Assembly: GCF_000744095.1 (NCBI RefSeq)
Contig: NZ_JQLI01000004.1
Span: 186,001-250,000 of the forward strand
Source: Cupriavidus necator A5-1
GTDB taxonomy: Bacteria > Pseudomonadota > Gammaproteobacteria > Burkholderiales > Burkholderiaceae
DNA: 64,000 nt
Direction of reading: 5' to 3'
A program made the translations under genes and the position numbers. How positions within the stretch are numbered: position 1 is the stretch's first letter; the number at the start of each line of letters is the position of its first letter. Under the pieces are notes generated by a model. The model did not search any database. It was not told the DNA's origin and saw nothing but the letters and a program-made list of their open reading frames with translations. Of the stretch, positions 7,953 through 17,389 are shown one piece after another.

Positions 7953-9572
7953 GTGAAGAAGAAGCTTGTTGCGCCGTACATTGCCGAGGCCGAACGTACG
8001 CCGGCGGTGCTGAAGGTGCTGGCCTGGGGTGAAGATCTCGTGGCGCTCATCCATCGTCTGGTGGAGAACGCGGGGCACATGAAAGACGAGGTCGCGGTGC
8101 TCAAGGGAGAGAAGAAGCGCCCGACGTTCAAGCCAAGCCGCATGCATGAGGAGGCCGGCAAAACCAGCGAGTCCAATCGGCAGCAGCAGGGCAAACCAGC
8201 CAGTCGACGCGGTTCGCCCGCCAGGAGCAAGACGGGGCAGCTGAAGATCGATTGCGAGCAAGTCATCCAGCCGGCCGAGTCTATCCCGTCTGGCTCGCGG
8301 TTCAAGGGCTACCGGGATTTCGTGGTGCAGGACCTCGTGATCGGGACCCACAATACGCGCTACCGGCTCGCACGCTGGCAGACTCCGGACGGTCAAACGC
8401 TGACCGGGCAGCTGCCCAAGGCCGTTGCCGGCAGCCACTTTGGCGCGACACTGGTCAGTTACGTGCTGTACCAATATCACCACTGCCACGTGACGCAGCC
8501 GCTGCTGTGCGAGCAGTTGCGGGAATGGGGTATCGAGATCTCGTCCGGGCAGATGAATGCGCTGCTGCAGGAGGACAAGCAGTGCTTCCACGAGGAAAAG
8601 GAGGGTCTGCTGTCGACGGGGCTGGCGCTCTCGGCGTATGTGACGGTCGACGACACCGGCACGCGGCATCAGGGGCGCAACGGCTACGTCACCCACATCG
8701 GTAACGAGCACTTCGCCTGGTTCAAAGGCACAAGCACGAAGAGTCGCATCAATTTCCTCGAACTGCTCGCAGCGGGACATGGCTACCAGGTCAACGACGA
8801 GGCCCTCTCCTACATGAAAAAGCATGAGCTCCCACAGGCGTTCGTGGAAGGGCTGCGTCAGCATGAGTGCGCGAGCTTCGCCAACCAGAGTGCGTGGCTG
8901 TCTCATCTGGACAGCCTGGGCATGGACGTTACCCGCCACCGGAACATCGCTACCGAAGGGGCATTAGTGGGCAGCCTGAGGCGACGTGGCGTAGCCCAGG
9001 ATCTGGCCATCATCAGCGATGATGCGGGACAGTTCAATGTGTTGATTCACGGCTTATGCTGGGTCCACGCCGAGCGTCTCGTGCACAAGCTGCTGCCGCT
9101 CAATGACCTACATCGAGAGGATATTGCCCGTGTGCGCAGCGAAATCTGGTCGCTCTATGCGGATCTGAAGGAATACAAGCAGAATCCGACGATCCAGCGC
9201 AAAGCCGAACTGCAAAAACGCTTTGACGCAGTCTTCATTCGAAAGACCCGTTACGCAACGCTGGACCGTTTGCTCAGACGCCTTCACAAGAACAAGTCCG
9301 AACTGCTCTTGGTGCTCGAACGCCCCGAGATCCCACTGCATACCAACGGCAGTGAACGCGACATTCGCGACCACTTGAAAAAGCAGAAGATCAGTGGCGG
9401 CACGCGCAGCGAACTCGGTCGTCAATGCCGTGACACCTTCTCGAGCTTGAAGAAGACCTGTCGAAAGCTGGGAATCTCGTTCTGGGACTACCTGGCGGAC
9501 CGCATCACACACACCAATCACATTCCCCGACTTCCCCACCTCCTCGAACAGCGCATCGCTCGCTCGACCTGA
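7953..9572 (+). CDS. IS66-family transposase
   Basis: A 539-residue DDE transposase of the DDE_Tnp_IS66 type. The first Asp is in VTVDDTGTRHQGRNGYVTH, the second in SDDAGQFN just before the C-x-x-H-x-x-R motif (CWVHAERLVHKL), and the Glu in NGSERDIRDHLKKQK. The N-terminal 90 residues are helical and basic. The start is GTG 7953, 13 bp after the small ORF. The frame is undamaged, so the element may still be mobile. Confidence 0.93.
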   Translation: MKKKLVAPYIAEAERTPAVLKVLAWGEDLVALIHRLVENAGHMKDEVAVLKGEKKRPTFKPSRMHEEAGKTSESNRQQQGKPASRRGSPARSKTGQLKIDCEQVIQPAESIPSGSRFKGYRDFVVQDLVIGTHNTRYRLARWQTPDGQTLTGQLPKAVAGSHFGATLVSYVLYQYHHCHVTQPLLCEQLREWGIEISSGQMNALLQEDKQCFHEEKEGLLSTGLALSAYVTVDDTGTRHQGRNGYVTHIGNEHFAWFKGTSTKSRINFLELLAAGHGYQVNDEALSYMKKHELPQAFVEGLRQHECASFANQSAWLSHLDSLGMDVTRHRNIATEGALVGSLRRRGVAQDLAIISDDAGQFNVLIHGLCWVHAERLVHKLLPLNDLHREDIARVRSEIWSLYADLKEYKQNPTIQRKAELQKRFDAVFIRKTRYATLDRLLRRLHKNKSELLLVLERPEIPLHTNGSERDIRDHLKKQKISGGTRSELGRQCRDTFSSLKKTCRKLGISFWDYLADRITHTNHIPRLPHLLEQRIARST

Positions 9573-9612
9573 GCGACGTGCCGCCGCTTGCCCCGTTTTA
9601 TTGAGAACTTAC

Positions 9613-9824
9613 CTACCGCGGTCAATTGTACGCAATTTCCCTCGCTCGACGAAGCGCATAGTGCACTAATCAGGGATCCCCGGGGGCGTCTCGCAGCAAC
9701 CCCGAGCGAAGCAAGGTAGTTCCACTGCTGACCATTTGTTGGCGCTGTACTTTACAATCGTATAACATAGGTTCCATACCTAGCGGCTGAGCCGAACGCT
9801 CCCCGCAGTACTCTGGAGACAAGT
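9613..9824. promoter_or_regulatory. Probable promoter region of the acyl-CoA synthetase gene
   Basis: This stretch begins with the right-hand CTACCGCG target copy. It includes an AT-richer part around 9745-9775 (TTTACAATCGTATAACATAG) that could hold a promoter for the gene at 9825. No ORF is supported. Before the IS insertion it was continuous with the marR upstream region. Confidence 0.4.
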
Positions 9825-11561
9825 ATGACGATGCAGCTTGGGACTTCCCGGCATGAGACTGGAGCGACTCTGCCCGCCAACGGGCTGTCCTATGTGAAGG
9901 GTGACACCGCCTCGCCGCTTAGCGAGCAGACCATAGCGGCTCTGCTCGCGGAGACGGTCAAGCATTACGGTCCACGGCCTGCGGTCGTCTTCCGCGAGCA
10001 GGGCATTCGCTGGACCTGGCAGGAGTTCTCCGACGCCGTGAATGCGATGGCCGCGGGCCTTCACATGCTTGGCCTGCGCCGGGGAGATCGCATCGGTATC
10101 TGGTCGCCCAATCGTTTTGAGTGGCCGGTGACGCAGTTCGCTACGGCTCGCCTTGGCCTGGTATTGGTCAATATCAATCCGGCCTATCAACTGGCCGAGG
10201 TGGAGTATGCCCTTAACAAGGTGGGTTGCAAGGCGATCATCGCACCCGAGTCTTTCAAGACAACGCGTTACGTGGAGATGCTGCAGACCCTTGCCCCGGA
10301 GCTGCAGCACTGTGAGCCAGGCGCGCTGCAAGCGGCGAAGCTACCGGCACTCCGCTGGATAATTCGCATGGAGGACGTGGCTACGCCCGGCATGCTGACC
10401 TATCGGGACGTGATCGCGCGCGGGGCGGGCGTGGAAATCAGCGAGCTTGATGCGATCGCGGCCGTACTCGACTCGCACGACCCCATCAACATTCAATTCA
10501 CAAGCGGCACGACCGGTGCACCAAAGGGTGCGACCCTGACGCACCGGAACGTCATCAACAACGCGCGCTACGTCGGAATGGCCATGAATCTGCAGGAGGA
10601 CGACCGGTTATGCATCCCGGTGCCCCTGTACCACTGCTTTGGTATGGTCATGTCCGCTCTGGTGTGTACTATCACGGGTGCCTGCATGGTCTTCCCGGGC
10701 GAAGCGTTTGACCCGGTGGCAACAATGGCCGCTGTCAATGAAGAGCGTTGCACCGCCCTTCACGGGGTGCCAACCATGTTTATCGCCCAGCTCGATCATC
10801 CGGACTTCGCAAGCTACGACTTCTCAAGCCTGCGCACCGGCATCATGGCCGGCGCCCCCTGTCCGATCGAGGTCATGAAGCGTGTGGTGGCCGACATGCA
10901 TATGACGGATGTCACCATAGCCTACGGCATGACCGAGACGAGCCCCGTCTCTTTCCAGAGCGCCACGGATGACCCGCTCGACAGGCGAGTCTCCACCGTC
11001 GGTCGAGTGCAGCCACACCTGGAGTGCAAGGTGGTTGACGCGGATGGTCAGATCGTTCCGGTCGGCGTCACAGGGGAGCTGTGTACACGAGGCTACTCGG
11101 TCATGCTCGGCTACTGGGACGACGAGTTACGCACTCGCGAATCGGTCCGTGACGGCTGGATGCATACCGGAGACCTGGCCACGATTGATGCCGAGGGATA
11201 CTGCAATATCGTTGGCCGGGTAAAGGACATGTTGATCCGCGGCGGAGAGAATGTCTACCCTCGCGAGATCGAGGAATTCCTGTTCCGTCACCCGAAGGTG
11301 CAATCGGTGCAGGTATTCGGGGTACCTGACCCCAAGTATGGCGAGGAAATTTGCGCCTGGATTGTCCTGAGGCAGGGGCACGGCGCTACCGAGGAGGAGA
11401 TCCGCGAATTCTGTCGGGGCCAGATCGCCCACTACAAGATTCCGCGATATATCCGGTTTGTTAGTGAGATGCCCATGACGGTCACTGGCAAGTTGCAGAA
11501 GTTCGTCATGCGCGACAGCATGATCCGGGAACTCAACCTGAGCGAAAGAAAGACTGCTTGA
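9825..11561 (+). CDS. AMP-forming acyl-CoA synthetase
   Basis: A 578-residue ANL-superfamily adenylating enzyme. It carries the P-loop FTSGTTGAPKGATLTH (about residues 225-240), YGMTETSPVSF, GWMHTGDLATIDAEGY and the hinge GRVKDMLIRGGENVYPREIEE; the C-terminal catalytic Lys is in TVTGKLQKF. It activates a carboxylate to its CoA thioester through an acyl-AMP. The remains of liu-type genes directly downstream suggest a branched short- or medium-chain substrate, but the family is broad. GGAGAC precedes ATG 9825. The gene is intact although everything after it to 16.5 kb is broken. Confidence 0.9.
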   Translation: MTMQLGTSRHETGATLPANGLSYVKGDTASPLSEQTIAALLAETVKHYGPRPAVVFREQGIRWTWQEFSDAVNAMAAGLHMLGLRRGDRIGIWSPNRFEWPVTQFATARLGLVLVNINPAYQLAEVEYALNKVGCKAIIAPESFKTTRYVEMLQTLAPELQHCEPGALQAAKLPALRWIIRMEDVATPGMLTYRDVIARGAGVEISELDAIAAVLDSHDPINIQFTSGTTGAPKGATLTHRNVINNARYVGMAMNLQEDDRLCIPVPLYHCFGMVMSALVCTITGACMVFPGEAFDPVATMAAVNEERCTALHGVPTMFIAQLDHPDFASYDFSSLRTGIMAGAPCPIEVMKRVVADMHMTDVTIAYGMTETSPVSFQSATDDPLDRRVSTVGRVQPHLECKVVDADGQIVPVGVTGELCTRGYSVMLGYWDDELRTRESVRDGWMHTGDLATIDAEGYCNIVGRVKDMLIRGGENVYPREIEEFLFRHPKVQSVQVFGVPDPKYGEEICAWIVLRQGHGATEEEIREFCRGQIAHYKIPRYIRFVSEMPMTVTGKLQKFVMRDSMIRELNLSERKTA

Positions 11562-11582
11562 CTCGGGCTTGACCCGCATCCT

Positions 11583-12130
11583 ATGCCGATTCTAGATACC
11601 AAACTCAACGCCCGCTCCGAATCCTTCAAGGCCAACGCCGAGGCGATGCAGTCGCTGGTGGCGGACCTCAAGGCGAAGATCAGCAAGCTGGCCGACGGCG
11701 GCGGCGAAGACGCCCGCAACAAGCACATCTCGCGCGGCAAGCTGCTGCCGCGCGATCGCGTGCAGGCGCTGCTCGACCGCGGTACCCCGTTCCTCGAACT
11801 GTCGCAACTGGCCGCCTACGACATGTATGACGATGCTGCGCCCGGCGCCGGCATCATCACCGGCATCGGCCGCGTGGCCGGGCAGGAATGCTGATCGTCT
11901 GCAACGATGCCACCGTCAAGGGCGGCACCTACTACCCGTTGACCGTCAAGAAGCACGTGCGGGCGCAGGAGATCGCGCAGGAGAACAACCTGCCCTGCAT
12001 CTACCGGGTCGACTCAGGCGGCGCCAACCTGCCGAACCAGGACGATGTCTTCCCCGACCGCGACCACTTCGGCCGCATCTTCTACAACCAGGCGAATCTC
12101 TCCAAGCAGGGCATCCCGCAGATCGCCGTG
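11583..12130 (+). pseudogene. 5' fragment of methylcrotonyl-CoA carboxylase beta subunit (liuB/mccB-like)
   Basis: This encodes only the N-terminal third of a biotin-dependent carboxyltransferase beta subunit. It reads from MPILDTKLNARSESF through SRGKLLPRDRVQALLDRG, then continues in another frame from about 11888 (LIVCNDATVKGGTYYPLTVKK) to SKQGIPQIAV. One frameshift lies near 11888 (GQEC/LIVCNDATV). At about 12130 the sequence jumps into the middle of an alpha-subunit gene. The native order was probably liuB-liuC-liuD, so one deletion would have removed the end of liuB, all of liuC and the start of liuD. It lies 21 bp after the acyl-CoA synthetase gene. Confidence 0.85.
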
Positions 12131-13504
12131 GCATGTACCTGTTCGAGCGCGACTGCTCGGTGCAGCGCCGTCACCAGAAGGTGCTGGAAGAGGCGCCGGC
12201 CCCAGGTATGACGGCCGAGCGCCGCCGCGCGATGGGCGAGGCCGCCGTGGCGGCTGCCAAGGCCGTGGGCTATGTGGGCGCGGGCACGGTCGAGTTCATC
12301 GCCAACCAGGACGGCTCGTTCTACTTCATGGAGATGAACACCCGCCTGCAGGTGGAGCACCCCGTCACCGAGATGATCACCGGCCAGGACCTGGTGGAGT
12401 GGCAACTCCGCGTCGCCGCGGGCGATCCGCTGCCGCTGACGCAGGAAGAACTACGCATCGACGGCCATGCGCTCGAGGCGGCGCGTCTACGCCGAGAATC
12501 CCGACAACCAGTTCCTGCCGTCGACGGGCACGCTGCGCTTCCTGCGCACGCCCCCGGCCGTGCAGTTCATGCGGGGGGGGTGATGCGCACGGCCCCGCCG
12601 GCATCCGCATCGACGCCGGCGTGCGCGAGGGCGACACCATCAGCCCGTTCTATGACCCGATGATCGCCAAGCCGATCGTCTGGGGGAAGGACCGCGAGGA
12701 GGCGCTCGCCCGCATGGCGCAGACACTGGCGGCGTACCACGTCGTGGGCCTGTCCACCAACGTCGCCTTCCTGCAGCGGCTGGTGAAGTCGCACGCGTTC
12801 CGCACTGCCGACCTCGACACCGGCCTGATCGAGCGCAACCACGAGGCTCTGTCCTCGAAGCCCGCGCCCACCGGCATGGACGTCATCGCGCTGGCCGTGG
12901 CGGCGCTGCTGGAGCGCGAGAACCGCACGCGCCAGGTCGACAGTGCCGACCAGCATTCGCCATGGACCCACCGCGGCGCGTGACGCCTGAACGGCATCGC
13001 CCGTCGGGCGCTGCGTTTCACCTGCGGCAAAGACACGCTCGACGTGACGCTCGAAAGCGACGCGCGACTCTGCCGACCAGGCCGCGCCGTTTGCGTACAC
13101 GTGGTCGGCCGACGACATCCGCGTCGACCTCGGCACGCGTCGACTGCAAGGGCAGGTCCATTGCGAGGCCGACACTTTCGACGTCTTCCACGCTGGCAGC
13201 CACGCGGTACTGCATTGGTCAAGACCCGCTGATACATGCCGGCGAGAGCGAAGGCGAGGGCGGCAAGCTGACCGCGCCGATGCCCGGCAAGGTCATCGCG
13301 GTGATGGTCGAGCCCGGCAGCACCGTCACGCGCGGCACGCCGCTGCTGGTGATGGAGGCGATGAAGATGGAGCACACCATCAGCGCGCCGGCCGACGGGG
13401 TGGTGAGCGAGGTGCTGTACGGAGTGGGCGAGCAGGTGGCAGATGGCGCGCAGCTCTTGGCGTTCTCTGTTGACGAAGCGGCGTCACTTACCCTGGCGCA
13501 ATAG
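12131..13504 (+). pseudogene. 3' part of methylcrotonyl-CoA carboxylase alpha subunit (liuD/mccA-like)
   Basis: This starts inside the biotin-carboxylase domain (YLFERDCSVQRRHQKV) and includes FMEMNTRLQVEHPVTE, the ATP-grasp active-site region. It shifts frame at about 12478 and again at the G8 run near 12573-12580, regains sense at AGIRIDAGVREGDTIS, and loses frame several more times between about 12967 and 13230. It ends in a good biotinyl domain with the biotin-accepting Lys in MEAMKMEHT. At least four frameshifts and the missing N-terminal third make it non-functional, unless some frameshifts are sequencing errors. Confidence 0.87.
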
Positions 13505-13516
13505 CAGGACATTGAC

Positions 13517-14442
13517 ATGCCCCAATATGTGAAGATTGTCGAGGTCGGTCCGCGTGACGGACTGCAGAACGAGAAGACGCTGGTGGCCACCGACGTCAAG
13601 GTCGAGCTGGTCAACAGACTGCCCAACGCCGGCATCGCCGACGTGGAGGCCGCGTCGTTCGTATCTCAGAAGTGGGTGCCGCAGATGGCCGACGGGGCCG
13701 AGGTGAGGGCACGCATCGCCCGGCGCCACGGGACGCTGTATTCGGTGCTAACGCCAAATATGAAGGGACTCGAAGGCGCCATCTCATCTGGCGCAGATGA
13801 GGTTGTAATTTTCGGCGCGGCCAGCGAGGCATTCTCGCAGAAGAACATCAACTGCTCGATCGCGGAATCCCTCGCACGCTTCGAATCCGTTGCCGCCGCG
13901 GTAAAGGAAGCCGGTGTGCGCCTGCGCGGCAGCATCTCGTGCTCGCTCGGCTGTCCCTACCAGGGGGAGGTGCCTGTCTCTTCTGTGGCCGAAGTGGTAC
14001 GTCGCATGCGCGAACTTGGATGCGATGAGATCGACATCGCCGATACGATCGGTGTCGGCACGCCCGTCAGGGTGCAGGATGTGATGCGCGTCGCGGCCAC
14101 CGAGTTTTCGGTCGAACGCCTTTCGAGCCATTTCCACGACACCTATGGCCAGGCACTGTCGAACATCCTCGCGAGCCTGGAAGTTGGCATCGGTACCTTC
14201 CACGCATCGGTGGCAGATCTGGGCGGCTGTCCCTATGCCAAGGGCGCGACCGGCAACGTGGCCACGAGGACGTGCTCTACATGCTGCATGGTATGGGCCT
14301 GTACACCGGTATCGAACTCGATGACGTGGTGCGCGCCGGCGATTCCATTTCGCAGGGGATTGGACGACCTAACAACTCGCGCGTCGGCAAGGCGTTGCTC
14401 ACAAAGTGGGCGGACCGTTTGAGCGAGGCACCTTGCGCGTAG
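13517..14442 (+). pseudogene. Hydroxymethylglutaryl-CoA lyase (liuE/mvaB-like), one frameshift
   Basis: The TIM-barrel lyase frame is good from MPQYVKIVEVGPRDGLQNEK to GCPYAKGATGNVAT. One base is missing near 14264, after which the true sequence continues in another frame: EDVLYMLHGMGLYTGIELDD, and NNSRVGKALLTKWADR to the stop at 14442. Metal- and substrate-binding landmarks (GPRDGLQNE, HFHDTYG, GGCPYAKGATGNVATE) are otherwise intact. This enzyme splits HMG-CoA into acetoacetate and acetyl-CoA, the last step of leucine breakdown. The lesion alters about the last 60 residues, including the C-terminal catalytic loop region, so activity is unlikely. Confidence 0.88.
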
Positions 14443-14471
14443 CGCTGAAGCCCCGGCAACAGGACATTTCC

Positions 14472-15262
14472 ATGGCTTTCAAGGCAAGTTCGCCAGTCAT
14501 TTCTTCTATAGACGAAGGTGTGGGCATCGTGACACTGAATCGACCAGATTGACTCAATGCCATCAATCACGAACTTGCGGCCGCGTGGGCGCGTGAGATC
14601 GCTCGGGTGGTCAATAATGCGGGGGGTCGTGCGATTCTGCTGCGCGCTGAGGGAAGGGCCTTTAGCGTAGACGGCGACCTCGCATTTCTTGGCGAGAATC
14701 TTGGCCCCGCTATTAAGTGACGTCATCGATTTGCTCAATGCCGGGGTGGAACAGCTGCGCAACTCGGACAAGCCGGTTGTCAGTGCTGTTCAGGGAGCAC
14801 TCGGCAGCGGCATAGGCATGGCACTCAGTGCAGATGTGGTGATCGCCGAGAGTAGCCTCAAGATGCGTTGTGGCTATGCCGCCATTGGTCTGTCGCCAGA
14901 CGCGGGCGCGTCCTGCTTTCTGGCGGAGCGTGTCGGTGATGCGCGGGCTTGTGCACTGTTCATGACCAATCGTACGCTTCAACGCTGAAGACTGTGCCGC
15001 ACTCGGAATCGTTGATCGACTCGTTTCCACTGAAGCCATCCAGCGCGAAGCGCTTGACCTGGCGCGCCAGCTAGCTCAAGCATCGGCCTCATCCAACAAG
15101 GTTATCAAATCGCTCTGCAAACCACTGCGGGGCTTCGCCCTTGCCGCAAGGTTGCGTGCCGAGCGCGACGGCATGGCGCGCTGCGCTGCAAACTCCGACG
15201 CCATCGAAGGCATCAGCGCATTCATCGCAAAGCGCAAGCCGGTGTTCGGCCAATCCTCCTGA
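14472..15262 (+). pseudogene. Enoyl-CoA hydratase/isomerase, broken
   Basis: The reading begins MAFKASSPVISSIDEGVG and meets a TGA at 14550-14552, where the usual NRPDRLNAI would need CGA, so a single C-to-T change can explain it. A second break near 14715 changes frame (into VIDLLNAGVEQLRNSDKP), and a third near 14985 leads into LNAEDCAALGIVDRLVS and the natural stop at 15262. The crotonase oxyanion region (GALGSGIGMALSADVVIA) is still visible. With one nonsense change and two frameshifts it is a pseudogene. It follows the HMG-CoA lyase remnant on the same strand. Confidence 0.87.
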
Positions 15263-15370
15263 TCTCGCAGCCTCCGGCTTCCGCGCCGGGGGCCACGTAG
15301 ACGTCATTAGCACCGACGGCGGCCCGAAAAACGTCCTGAGCGTACCACCGGTGCCTGAAGCTTGAATTGA

Positions 15371-15983
15371 CTACCCGTTGTCCACTGCCGCACGAAGGAA
15401 ATTGGCCACCTGATACTGTGCCGTTGCGGCCGCATCGACGAGGCCGCGCATACTGTAGAACGTATGCAGCATGCCTTGGTAGCGCACGCATGTCGCGGAA
15501 ACACCAGCGTCAGCCAGCTTGGCCGCATACGCTTCGCCGTCGTCGCGAACAGCGTCGCACTCTGCGCCGATGACCAAGGCAGGAGGCAGGCCGGCATGGC
15601 TAGCCGCAAGCAGGGGTGAAAGCTCCCATGCGGACGGCGATACGCCGTGCTTGAGTGTAGGTACGGAAGGCATATTCCACATCGGCTTTGCGCTGTATGA
15701 AGCCTTCCGCATAGGTGGATAGTGAGTCTGCTTGCAGACGCGCGTCGGTAGCGGGATAAACGAGCGCTTGCGCGATAATGCGAGGTTCCCGCTGATCCCG
15801 TGCAAGCAGGCAGACCACCGCCGCGAGATTGCCGCCAGCGGATTCGCCGAACACTGTCATCCGTCCTGTCGGGAGCCCGAGTTCGGCGCCGTGGGAAGCG
15901 ATCCAGCGGGTTGCCTCGGGAGTTCGTGGAAGACGATCTACGGTCGGGTCGGTTGCGGCACCTGCTGCCGGGCCTTGGGGCAA
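15371..15983 (-). pseudogene. HSL-type alpha/beta hydrolase (esterase/lipase), frameshifted
   Basis: The nucleophile segment GRMTVFGESAGGNLAAVV (GESAG) is in one frame. The C-terminal half, with GAECDAVRDDGEAYA (catalytic Asp region) and QGMLHTFYSMRG (catalytic His), is in another; the shift is near 15640-15660. The N-terminal third, which should carry the HGGG oxyanion motif, cannot be recognised upstream of 15983. It is therefore broken in at least two places and its original start is unclear. Confidence 0.8.
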
Positions 15984-16223
15984 GGCCGGGTCTGGTTCAC
16001 GCGATCTTCCCTACGCGACGCGGTATGGTGCCGGCCGTGTGCCACCTGCTCGATGCGCTCGCTGCCGGATACGAAAGTCTCAACCGCTCGGTCGACTTCC
16101 GCTGACCGAGGGCAGGGCGTCCGAATCCTGCAAGCCAGGAGCAGAATCAGGTTCGGCGCGGGTCGCCGAATGCCTCGTAGGCAGGCCCGCTCGGCATCCC
16201 TTCTGTCTCTCAAGGTAATCACC

Positions 16224-16508
16224 ATGGCATCCTCCAAGACGGCTGTTGTCCTCTCGAATCCACACCCAGTTCTTGGCAGCACTGAGGTCTTCAAGACGTT
16301 CAACTATGCGCCGGCCGTTGCGGGGGGTGGCCTGCTATTCATTGCCGCCCAGATCGGGATCCGGGCCGCTGGGACCGTGCCCAGCAGCGTGGAAGAGCAG
16401 ATCGACCTCGCATTTCAGCGGCTGGGCTCGGCTTTGAGGATCTCGTCGAGCTGGTCAGCTATCACGTCGATCTCGACAAGCAGCTCGCGGTGTTCCGCAG
16501 TCGCGGGG
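16224..16508 (+). pseudogene. RidA/YjgF-family protein, frameshifted and truncated
   Basis: The reading starts MASSKTAVVLSNPHPVLGST and continues through GGGLLFIAAQIGIR, typical of Rid deaminases. Frame is lost near 16430 and resumes as LGFEDLVELVSYHVDLDKQL. It then ends abruptly at about 16508, where a convergent enoyl-CoA hydratase gene begins at its stop codon. The last third, including the usual catalytic Arg strand, is missing. The junction is probably a deletion or recombination endpoint. Confidence 0.8.
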
Positions 16509-17342
16509 TTATCTTATCGGGGAGAGTCTCGATAAAAAAGCCATCTCCAGCTCGCCTTCATAAGTTTCGGCGCCGACCTTCAATGCGTCGGCCACTCGCG
16601 CTTGCGTTACCTCACTTGCGACACTCAAGTCCGACTCGTGAGCTTCTACCAGAAGGCCCTCTGCCAGGGAGTGAAACGCCCCAATATCCACGGCCGCCTT
16701 GGCATGAGCGATGGTATGCGGGGGAAATGAAGCGATGCGGTGAGCCAGTTGCTCGACAAAAAGCGTTAGCTCGTCCGCTGGCAACGCGCGATTGATATAA
16801 CCATAACGTTCTGCCTGCTCCGCCGAGAGATCATTGCAACCCAGGAGCACTTCCAAGGCGCGTCCTCGCCCGATCAGGCGTGGCAATCTTTGCGTAGCGC
16901 CGCCGCCAGGAACAAGCCCGACCGCCACCTCCGGATGGCCGAAGACCGCCTTGCCAACGGCTGCAAAACACATATCCAGAGCCAGTGCGATTTCACTGCC
17001 ACCGCCTCGGGCCCGTCCCTCAATCTTGGCGATAGTTGCCTTGGGCATACTCCTGAACCGTTCGCCGATCATCTGCGTCAGACGAAAGCTGCGCGTATGG
17101 GACACTACTTTAGGTGCGGCTCCAACCCGGCCCAAGCCAGAGTGGGCGATAAAGAAATCCGGAAGCGCACTCTGCAAAACCACAACCCGGACGCTGTCGT
17201 CGACCTCGAGTTCCCTGCCGAGTTTGTCGAACTCCAGCGATAGCACTTCATCCAGAAGATTGATCGGCGGGTGGTTGATGCTGACGAATGCGACGCCAGA
17301 ATCAAATTCGAACTGGAAACATTTGTAATCAGAATATGGCAT
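16509..17342 (-). CDS. Enoyl-CoA hydratase/isomerase family protein
   Basis: A crotonase-fold protein of about 277 residues. It has NHPPINLLD, the oxyanion segment EGRARGGGSEIALALDMCFA, and a second catalytic region (HPEVAVGLVPGGGATQRLPRLIGRG) with the Glu/Pro-Gly pattern of the family. GGAG sits six bases before ATG 17342, preferred over the ATG at 17366. The stop almost touches the RidA remnant, so its 3' flank has been rearranged. It lies 47 bp after the FAH-family gene on the same strand, suggesting one operon for a CoA or keto-acid pathway. Confidence 0.87.
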   Translation of the reverse strand: MPYSDYKCFQFEFDSGVAFVSINHPPINLLDEVLSLEFDKLGRELEVDDSVRVVVLQSALPDFFIAHSGLGRVGAAPKVVSHTRSFRLTQMIGERFRSMPKATIAKIEGRARGGGSEIALALDMCFAAVGKAVFGHPEVAVGLVPGGGATQRLPRLIGRGRALEVLLGCNDLSAEQAERYGYINRALPADELTLFVEQLAHRIASFPPHTIAHAKAAVDIGAFHSLAEGLLVEAHESDLSVASEVTQARVADALKVGAETYEGELEMAFLSRLSPIR

Positions 17343-17389
17343 GGGGCGCTCCATTTCTGTGATCATATGTTGAGAACCGGATGCGCCAA

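Larger units (their letters stand above)
7591..9612 (+). mobile_element. Intact IS66-family element (ISBst12-like organisation)
   Basis: Terminal inverted repeats are visible: 7591-7613 begins GTAAGTTCTCAATAA, and the reverse complement of 9590-9612 begins with the same 15 bases; 21 of 23 positions match. The element is flanked by a perfect 8-bp duplication, CTACCGCG, at 7583-7590 and 9613-9620, the target-site size of IS66. Inside are a short ORF and one large IS66-type transposase, with no tnpA/tnpB pair, as in the ISBst12 branch. The exact duplication indicates recent insertion with no later rearrangement at the ends. Confidence 0.95.

Noticed and set aside
7779..8939. Minus-strand frame of 386 codons
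   Set aside because: Antisense to the IS66 transposase, whose DDE motifs are certain.
12045..12983. A single 312-codon frame as a gene
   Set aside because: Only its later part carries carboxylase sequence; the first part is an out-of-frame reading of the pseudogene.
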